A DNA stretch of 64,000 nt from Cristatella mucedo (Eukaryota > Bryozoa > Phylactolaemata > Cristatellidae). A program made the translations under genes and the position numbers. The stretch is from contig WPIO01000004.1 of assembly GCA_009760855.2 (NCBI GenBank), positions 6,287,501 through 6,351,500 on the forward strand, read 5' to 3'. The notes below the pieces were generated by a model, which was given only the letters and a program-made list of their open reading frames with translations, made no database searches and had not been told where the DNA came from. Shown in pieces: positions 55,955-64,000 of this stretch. Positions within the stretch are counted from its first letter, which is position 1. The number at the start of each line of letters is the position of its first letter.

Positions 55955-58701
55955 GATGCTTTGGCTTTTCTGATTCAATTCGATTGAGCCCAGCATTCTT
56001 TCAGCTCTTGAACTATGTGATGTCGATCGCTAGCACATATGACTTAAGATGGCACAAACCAAGTGCTCTCGAGTTTCCTAAATAGCTTCTCTTTGGTTAT
56101 CGTTCGGTTGTTCTAGTTAAAGACCATCTAGATATCCCTCTCCAGTTGCACGGAGGAGTGTTATTGTATATATTCCAGTATTTAGTGGACTGAATAATCA
56201 TTAATGTACTACCTCTATAGAAATCAAGCTGCGACTTATGTTTCTTCCACTCCATATTTAGTGAAATACGCTGGTATTTCTCTGTGTCAGCACCTTTATC
56301 ACTAAGCAATCACAAACTGAATGCCTATGATTCTAAAAGAGCCGTTTACAGACACGAATAAATTTTTGTGGTTTTCCAGTGTCAGCGATGTCATGTAGCT
56401 AAAGCAAAAAAAACTACACCGACAGAATAACTTCTTTAAAGCTTAGCAGCAGGTTCAAGATCCCTTTCTACTTGACAAACAGCACAATGTAAAGTATTGT
56501 AACTATCGCTTGACCCCTCTCTGGGGTGTCCTACTCATCGTCTTGAAAGACTATTTAGGGTTTAGCAGGTCTTCCGGCTGTCAACAAGTTTGTAGTCGTC
56601 ATTCAGATGGTAAACGACCATTGATGGAGGCACCAGCAAGATGAAAGCATGGCCTTAACTATAGACTTCCGAGAAAGAAGTGACGTAAAAAAGATGAGTC
56701 ATATAACCTTGAAGTCAATAGACTATATATACGATTGCGATCTCGGGAGAGAAGCTTAACGGCAAAATAATTTGCAAACGATTAGTTCCTCATCGCACAA
56801 TCTGAAAGACCACGGACTAGCAAATATTGTGAGTGACGAGATAGTGCGATTGAACTTCAATGTAGGATTAAACAATTTTTAGACATTGTCTTTAGTTATT
56901 TCGTCTACTCAAAAATCCACAGGTACGCGAACTATTTCACCTTTCTACTACTTCCTTTTCAAAAGAAGTAAATCTTGTATTTCATTCAAGGTCTTTCGAA
57001 TTTTAATAGCTTATAGCTTGCTTGAACGTAGTGCAGCCCACACGCTAACCTCGAAAGATGAAATAAATGCTGGTGAATGATTTAAGAAGAGCAAGCAGAA
57101 TTTGAAACTATAATTGTCAAAGTATATTTAATCACAAATTCACAATAATGTTTAGGATTCTGAAACATTAAAAAATTAAACATTCTGTATTTTGAGTAAA
57201 CAAATCAAAGTTTTGTTTTGTGCAATTGCTAAAGTATGGGGAAGAGCAGATTGCCGAAAGGCCGACCTTGGCCAAGTTATTTTTGAATATTCAGTGGTGC
57301 AAAAAAAGTAACTGCTTGTTTCTCCCTAGTCGATCAACTGGTAACGTTTTATTTTCAAGAACAAGCTTTCAGCATTAAAGTAGTTATTTGCAAAAAAGTT
57401 TGTGATTTAAAAATATAACACTGTTAAAAATGACTTTCTATAGCACCCTCAGATTATTTCTTATGCTTCTAGGTAACTTATAACTGCTGCAAAAGAAGCA
57501 TTTCTTAATGGTTAATGGTAGCCTGCATAATGACAGCGAGAATAATACATGTTAAGCACCTGGAAAGAGATAGTTCTCAGAGGTCGCTTTATCAAGTATA
57601 TTATAATTATTAAAACAGTTTTAGAGGTGGAAAGCTCAGGGTAAGCGTGCACACATTTGTAGTGACAGCATGCCTAGCGAGAGTAAACATAAGCTCACAT
57701 GAAAAGATGATTCATATCGGCTCACTAAACGGCGTGATACAAGGTTTATTTTAGCTTTTTTTTAATGTAGCTAAGTCACTGGACGATTCAACGCCAGTAA
57801 GGTAAAATGTAAGCACCTGAGTTTAGGAGTAAACGAGCTAAACGCATGGTCTTCTAATAGTTGAGGTTCATAAGAGGTTTAGGTAAAGAACTAAATAAAG
57901 TAGAGCAGGTTTTTAAGTTGTTTAGTCTGGGTGGGCTGTATATCTGATAGGTACCCTGGAGTCGAAGAATAAAGGGACCTAAAAGCAAGTGACAGCACTC
58001 TTAATTCGACCGATGGACTACTTGACTGGGAGTCAGTGCAGATCTGTGAGAAGCGATAGGACGTGGCAAACAAGTTATAAATGATGGCTGACAAGGTTAT
58101 GCAAACCGAATACAAGTGTTCACACATTGGTGGATATAATATGACTAGAACATGAAAACAAGCTTTTCATTCAGAGACTTTTTTATTTTCTGAGACTATG
58201 AGATATTAGACCATATTATCCACCAGAAAACGCATCTCGGCCGATCAGTTTTTTGGAAGACCAATTTAGTTGAACAAGCTAAAAAATGCACACTGTTTTC
58301 ATCAACAAGGAACGAGATTGATTTCTTTCAATTCCAATCAATAAACAGCTGAGACCCTAGGCTTCTAAATGTTGCAATAAGCCTGCTTGGTGAGTCTATT
58401 CGTTTTGTCTACTTTGCCTGGACTGAAGACTTCCAGTCAATGCATATATCACGCAATTAGTTTTAAGTCCAGAAAAGAGTTCATTACAAACCATTTTTGA
58501 TAGGTTAATAATATCACAATGGGATATTGTAAAGAGTAAATGACAAAAAAAAGGCCATTTTTTATTAAATGGTATCACGATTTTTAAAGTTACACGATTC
58601 CAATGCTTTATTACTAGTTATTAGGTTAGAAATTTTCCATCGAATAGAAACTCTTTATTTTACACGGAGGTTTGGCTTCTGCTGCCTGTCTCTGGCCTGC
58701 T
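55955..58701. repeat. Repeat Y, copy C
   Basis: This is colinear with 40882-43749 at high identity. It has a deletion of about 122 bp at 56874 relative to that copy; the old copy at 18.4 kb keeps the segment, so the deletion is derived. An L2-A fragment lies at 57415-58090. It ends at GGCCTGCT and passes to block D2 within 12 bp. Confidence 0.65.
57415..58090 (-). mobile_element. L2-A 3' fragment inside repeat Y copy C
   Basis: This is the paralogue of 42465-43140. The minus frame starting at 58127 reads LAFRSLYSSTPGYLSDIQPT, the L2-A C-terminal region. Confidence 0.7.
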
Positions 58702-58712
58702 TGAGTGCTCTA

Positions 58713-59330
58713 ACGGCTTCAGTAGGTGAATATGAAGAGAAGCAAGGTACTGAGCAGGTTGTTAAGAAGCGTGTGATAAAATAGTTATGTTGAACCTATA
58801 CAGTTAGCTTAGTCGATCAATGAGAGACTGAATGGACTTTAAGGTAAGATTTGAGCTAATATCTCAGCAGCAGGCAGCCTTGAATTCAGGAAAAGCCAAT
58901 CAACCTCATACAATATTGGCGGATACAATACAAATGGCTACAGAGTTGCAGATGTAACCAATTTTTGAAGCAAAGCGACACTGAAAAACACAAGGCTGAG
59001 TTATTATGAAGCACGAGATGAGGCTTTACAGGATCCCACGGAGCTCAATTAGTTAATCTTGTATCGCACTGGTGAAGATGTGGTTACAGGGTCTAGAACC
59101 AAAAGATTCAATCAGATTCAACAACATAACGCATTATCTGGGTTTGGTTATGAAATCTTTAGGACTTCCAAAAAATCTGTAGGTGGTATCCTTAGGGAGT
59201 GCAAATCTATGGAGTCGCTTACATAGAGACAGCAAGGATGTAGATGGATCTGAAACGTACACGGATATACAAGCCATTGCCTAGCAGCTTACCCTGACTA
59301 TGAATCACCAAGTGGTCTTGCAGATTCACA
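58713..59330 (+). pseudogene. Possible hAT-like transposase relic, D2 copy
   Basis: This is colinear with 48527-49150 but more broken: stops interrupt the frame in which RFNQIQQHNALSGFGYEIF can be read near 59110. The identification is as weak as for the D1 copy. Confidence 0.3.
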
Positions 59331-60255
59331 GGGAAAACAAAGTAATAAACAAATTTCCCTAACTTTCAATGGCCCTTTTATAGAATGTCATTGTGCTGAA
59401 AAACTTACTTCAGCGTCCGGTCATGAAAGGTGATCTTATACATTACGATTTACAAAAATATTTCGGCGTTCATTTGTGGGCAAAGAAATTGTGGTTGGCT
59501 TGCCATCAATTTCTAGTGAAAGAGATTTAGCGTCTCCCACCATTAAAGACAAGATCTGCAAGAGTGGATAAAGCAAGAAAAGCAAAGATTTTAACAACAA
59601 TTTTAGCAATTGTTTTACTGTCGATCTCATGGATCGAGATTTTTCATGAGTTAAAAATTCCTTCTTTCGATAATAATAAAATGATAATAACACTAATAAT
59701 AATATATAATTGTAATCAAATAGTCAAATAATTATCAAATTTAAATAATGTTCTAATGTAGCAACCACTTATATTCGGCTATGCCTTCCAGTAAGGCAGG
59801 TGATTCAATAACAACGTTACTTTTAGAAAGCAGCCAGGCAATGCATCGCAAATTAAACTAGGTACGAATGGATAGCTATGACTAAATGAGTGCTGTGCAG
59901 TCTCATCTTATCGCTTTCTCTGTCATCATTCCGAATGCAGAAATGGTTTCTCGTCATTACATAAAGCGACTTTCAGAGCTGTGCTAACAAATATTCATCA
60001 TATGTACGAGCACTTTTATAGTGCACTTCACAGAATGCTGAATTTTCATTCCTTAAATAGAGGCCATGGTGCAGTAATAGCGTTTCAGCGGAATAGAGAA
60101 CAATTTAGTCACATTTCACGACAGCCTGGATTTCACGTGTAAAGAGGCAAGTGAAAGTAAGTAAAACAAATTGCTACCTTAAATCATAGCCACGGTTAAG
60201 AATACACTGTTGAGAGTATTATTAGGACTACCTAGAAGCCGGAACTTGAATAACA
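59331..60255. repeat. AT-rich part of block D2
   Basis: This is colinear with 49151-50030. It has AAT-rich stretches around 59680-59740. No gene was recognised; minus 59693-59436 is open for 85 codons, without a known motif. Confidence 0.5.
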
Positions 60256-62465
60256 ATATAATAACGTGGTTAGGGGCAACATGCACAGGATCACTATGCA
60301 AGTGTGGTTAGTAGCAGCATGCACAGTGTCAGCATGCATAAGCACGTGAAGAACGAATAAAAGAGACCCACTAAATGCTATTCGAAAAAGGTGCGTTTTT
60401 AGGTTCTTTTAAATGTAGTCAAGTCAGGGAATGTTTTAACCAAAGTCTGGAGTGACTTTCTGGCTTTTGGAGCATACGAACTAGATGCACGGTCTCCTAA
60501 AGATTTGAGATTTGCACGAGGTATAAGTAAGCTGTTATTTTCCCAAAAAGCCGGTGCTAGGATGATTGGCCTGGTGGGGGAGTAGATCTGATAGATAAGC
60601 TAGAGCCAAAGAATGAAGGGACCTAAAAGTGAGCGAAAAATGCTTAACTTAATGCAACTTAAACTAAATGCAAATCTTAATCCGTCTCTTGACTGGTATC
60701 CAGTGCAGGTCGGCGAGAAGTGGTTCTATGCCGAAACCGGGATACCCATGACAAACAAGCCTAGCTGCAGAGTCTAGCAACAGCTGTATGCACCTGACTG
60801 CACATGCCGGAAGACCAGCAAGCAGAGAGTTACAGAAGTCAAATCGGGATGTCAAAAATGCATGGAGCAACTTAGATGTGCAATCCTTACCTCAACGAGG
60901 CCAATTTTCTTTAATGTCATGCAGCTGAAATAAGGCAGGCTTGACTGTGGAGCTGATGCGGTTGCCTAAAGTAAGGTCACTTTAAAACATGACAGCTAGA
61001 TTTTGTGCATTTTCAACAGGCGATATGCTGGCAGAGCCGTTTTTGAGCGTTAGCCTCATAGGTTCGCCCCTAACTATTTATTTAGCTCCAACATTATCTA
61101 ATTTAAGAAAAACTGCAGTCATTCATACGGTGCTGTCATCAATATGTGCATCGATAGATTTAAGATAATTTGAGGTGGTCCACGGCTGGGAGGGACCAAA
61201 GCAAAGGCACACCCGAGTGTCATCTGCATAGAAGTGAAAGCCTAGATTGACCTTGGCTATGACATCGGCAAGAGGGACAGTATAAAGCTTGAAAAGAAAC
61301 GGATCTAACACTGAGCCCTGACACACCCCATATTTTAGAGGTGCCTTTAATGATCTTTCTCACTTCAAGTCAATATTCTGGAGTCTCCCACTGAGATAGG
61401 ACCTGAACGATTGCAGAGTAATGCCAGTGGTACCCTGGCGATATGAGAGGCGCTCGACAAGAACTGGCGATCGATTGTTTTAAAAGCTGCCGAAGGATCA
61501 AACAAAACAAGCAGAGATACTGTACCCATGTCAGCATTCCTAAGGAGGTCGTAGTTTCCTTCGTGCACTGCTGTTTCTGTGGAATGATCAGCTGTAAATT
61601 CAGAACTGGAACTTACTAGCAAGGTGTGAAGTTTCAATACATGAGTTCAGCTGGTCTGCAATGACTTGCTTCAATATCTTTGATAGGAACGGTAGAATGG
61701 AGACTGGGTGGAATGCTCAATTTCTATTGATCTTGTGTCACTTTCTTAAGAAGTGGCCTGACTTCAGCTTTTTTGAAATATTTTGGAACATGACCTGAGG
61801 CTAATGACATATTAATGATATTGGTCATGCATAGAAGCAGCAGATTAATGCAACAAAGGAACAGGACAGTGGGAATGGGGTCTACAGGGCTTGTTGTCTT
61901 CTGTGACTAAGATAAGAACTTCAGGAAGGGATCGCTAGTGACCTCCTACAAGTAAACATTGAGGTGAAGCCGGTAATAGAGGGACAGCATTCTAGGGGGG
62001 ATGCTGCCATCACAGGGATGGACTCTCTGATCTTGTCAATGTTCTAGACAACGAATTGAGAGAAGCGATCAGTTAGATCATCAAAAGGATCATCAATTAA
62101 GGAACTAATCTGGGAGTGGCTAAGGTGATTGTTGATCGTCGACATCAGCATTTTTAGATTGTGCATCTGTGATTAAACAATGGTTTTTTGTAGACGCTAG
62201 ACTTGACATTTGCTAGGATTGATTTGTACGAACAACAATAGTCCTTGGATGCCTGTCGATGGACAGTCAGTCCGGGTCTTTGGTGTGCTTTTTCAAGCTC
62301 ATGCTTAGCAGGCAGAGCTAGGTTAATATCTGTGGTAAACCACAGGCCGTCCGGTCGAGTGCAGGCAGTGTGCTTAGTCAGAAGTGCAAACTCGTCGAGC
62401 TTGTCAGCTAGTGTCGTGTTGTAGCTATCTATTACTGTTGGCAGATCGGAGGGCGGACAAAGCAG
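60256..62465 (-). mobile_element. L2-A copy in block D2
   Basis: This minus-strand L2-A begins with the 3' UTR at 60256. Recognisable parts are the thumb (60870-60664: HAFLTSRFDFCNSLLAGLPA), the RT active site (61326-61123: QGSVLDPFLF, FYADDTRVCLCF with YADD intact) and the N-terminal RT (61637-61365: LLVLFDPSAAFKTIDRQFL). The EN-RT linker is at 62474-62154. It is interrupted at 62466 by a plus-strand L2-A fragment. Confidence 0.83.
61123..61326 (-). pseudogene. L2-A reverse transcriptase active-site fragment
   Basis: A 67-codon frame with QGSVLDPFLF (residues 3-12; the canonical GP is DP) and YADD at 33-36. The neighbouring fragments of the same protein are in other frames on both sides. 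Confidence 0.83.
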
Positions 62466-62750
62466 CAGAAACACACCTATTTAGGACAGCATTTAGTGGG
62501 TCTCTGTGATTCGTTCTTCACGTGCTTATTCCTGCTGACACTGTGCATGCTGCCACTAACCACATTTGCTTGCTGACCCTGTGCATGTCACCACTAACCA
62601 TGTTATTCATTTTGTTTGTTTTTCAAGCATGATTTTACTTACCATTCAATTGCATTTCCCTTTGCAGCAAATGTAAAGAGTCTAGAAAGAGATTAAGTTC
62701 TCCGAGGGTGCTTTATCAAGTACATTATTATTATTATTGTTATTATTAAG
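62466..62750 (+). mobile_element. L2-A 3' UTR fragment nested in L2-A
   Basis: The plus strand reads the end of ORF2, the UTR with its CATGC-rich tandem repeat, the terminal hairpin and a (TTA)n tail (to 62748). The surrounding minus-strand L2-A continues at about 62752. Block D1 has the uninterrupted sequence around 52690. Confidence 0.82.
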
Positions 62751-62751
62751 C

Positions 62752-63183
62752 GACGTAGATTTACTCACCAGTGACAGAATCGACGTCATGTTTTTAGAGG
62801 TTTCGCAATGTTACAGAGAGTCGCAGTGACGCCTGTGGTTGAGCCTGTTAGCCGGTTCAAGACAATGCTAGAAATACTAAACGAGCCGGTACTTAGCTCA
62901 AAGTCCTTGCCAAACGAGATGTGCTTAAGCTGGTGGCTCCAGCCAAGGTGGCAGCTCCTGGATGCTTTTGTTTTGTTAGTGCGTAATTCACGAATCTTAG
63001 CAACAGTACTAACATCAAGAAATACATTTGATCGACGATGACGAAGCGATAATAGGTATGGACTCTCATAACTAACATGCATGTTACTAGTTGCCGAGGT
63101 ATGTCGTGCCTCAGCTGGCTTGATAGACCCAACAGCCGGAAGCCATAAGCGTTTAGATATCCATGGGCTCGTAATTTCTTCAA
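62752..63183 (-). mobile_element. L2-A 5' region, continuation of the D2 copy
   Basis: First comes a short stretch homologous to 52715-52740 of D1. Then, after an apparent deletion of most of the endonuclease, the leader/ORF1-like region follows: minus frame 63082-62786 reads HRRSNVFLDVSTVAKIRELR, matching 29756-29810 on the plus strand. Confidence 0.65.
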
Positions 63184-63515
63184 AGCGTGGTAAATAAATC
63201 AGAATAAATGTAAACAGGTCTTATCTGTAACGTTTCCGTATAAGACGTTTGTAAGACCTTTGATTTTCGCAAGAATTCTGCAACAGACAATGAAGGCATA
63301 TCAGAGTGCTCTATATCGGGAGGCGATAATGCCGTTGCCTTCGGCTGCATTCCAAATATCCCATCATGTAATTACTACCTTTGAAAGCTCTTTTTTGCAT
63401 ATCATAGCGTCTTAGTGAGCCATTTTGGGATTGTTCCACTAACTTTGCCTGTTAGTGAGCACTATGCCTGAGGATGGATATCCAAACAACTTGGCCAGCA
63501 CTGGATTGAAAAGCG
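63184..63515. other. No recognised feature
   Basis: Nothing could be assigned. Confidence 0.3.
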
Positions 63516-63516
63516 G

Positions 63517-63550
<34 letters not shown>

Positions 63551-63797
63551 CACTTGATAAAGCACCCTCAGAGAACCCAATCTCTCTCTATGCGCTTTAC
63601 ATTTCCTGCTAAGGATATGCAACTCAATGGTGAGTAATATCATGCTTTATAAACAGACAAAATGAATAACATGATTAGGGGTGACATGCACAGGGTCAGC
63701 AGGAAAATGTGGTTAGTGGCAGCATGCACAGTGTCAGCACAAATAAGCACATGCAGGACGAATCACAGGGACCCACTAAATGCTGTCCTGAATAGGT
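63516..63797 (-). mobile_element. L2-A, 3' UTR only
   Basis: An AAT tract (63520-63549), the hairpin and UTR tandem repeat are followed by GGGACCCACTAAATGCTGTC. The copy is truncated directly beyond the coding end and is followed at once by the tail of another L2-A. Confidence 0.85.
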
Positions 63798-64000
63798 AAT
63801 AATAATAATAATAATAACATTTCACTTGATAAAGTGCCCTCAAAGAACTTAATCTCTTTCTAGGCGCTTTACATTTGCTGCAAAGTGATACGCAATAGAA
63901 TAGTAAGTAAAATCATGCTTGAAAAACAAACAAAATGAATAACATGGTTAGGGGTTACATGCACTGGGTCAGCATTCAAATGTGGTTAGTGGCAGCATGA
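63798..64000 (-). mobile_element. L2-A, 3' end, runs out of the window
   Basis: A second AAT tract with the L2-A hairpin and UTR lies on the minus strand, highly similar to the preceding copy. The remainder lies beyond 64000. Confidence 0.85.

Noticed and set aside
1-64000. CRISPR array, bacterial operon or phage
   Set aside because: There are no regularly spaced identical repeats with unique spacers and no dense long ORFs. The content (LINEs, SINEs, copia, microsatellites) is that of an animal nuclear genome.

Overview
The window looks like nuclear DNA of an animal, probably an invertebrate or an early-branching chordate; the sequence does not allow a closer identification. No convincing host gene was found. 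Nearly every recognisable protein fragment comes from a transposable element: two families of L2/CR1-like non-LTR retrotransposons (called L2-A and L2-B here), one Ty1/copia-like LTR retrotransposon, and a doubtful hAT-like transposase relic. There are also two tRNA-derived SINE families (SINE-1 and SINE-2), long AG/AT/AAT microsatellites, and several long repeats of unknown type. Almost all element reading frames are broken by stops, frameshifts or deletions, so the window reads as an old retrotransposon graveyard with some younger rearrangements. All similarities were judged by eye between copies inside the window or from remembered family motifs; no alignment or database search was run. Family names L2-A, L2-B, SINE-1, SINE-2, X, Y and F are local labels. 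Layout: 1-3750 L2-A (minus) with a SINE-1 inside; 3.75-7.8 kb GC-richer unassigned DNA with a SINE-1, a segment flanked by inverted repeats and a C/G homopolymer tract; 7.8-9.3 kb one L2-A inserted into another; 9.3-10 kb repeat F; 10-11.7 kb unassigned; 11.7-16.7 kb two further L2-A copies; 16.9 kb SINE-2; 17.9-21.2 kb an old copy of repeats F and Y; 25.2-29.4 kb an L2-A split by a 2.66-kb copia-like element that keeps both LTRs and a half-tRNA primer-binding site; 29.6-32.9 kb a nearly full-length plus-strand L2-A with a SINE-1 in its 3' UTR; 32.9-35.4 kb unassigned AT-rich DNA; 35.4-38.1 kb L2-B copies. From 38.9 kb to the end the window is best explained by a tandem duplication. Unit 1 spans about 38891-53930 (repeats X and Y, extra X copy B, an L2-A fragment, SINE-2 pair, block D1). 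Unit 2 starts at 53931 (X-Y, then D2) and lacks the 43750-48526 part of unit 1. Functional links: SINE-1 carries an internal pol III promoter but no protein. Its 3' end has the same roughly 40-base hairpin-forming tail as L2-A, the usual sign that a SINE is copied by the reverse transcriptase of a partner LINE. Nested insertions and paralogous empty sites give a relative order for L2-A, L2-B, SINE-1 and copia activity.
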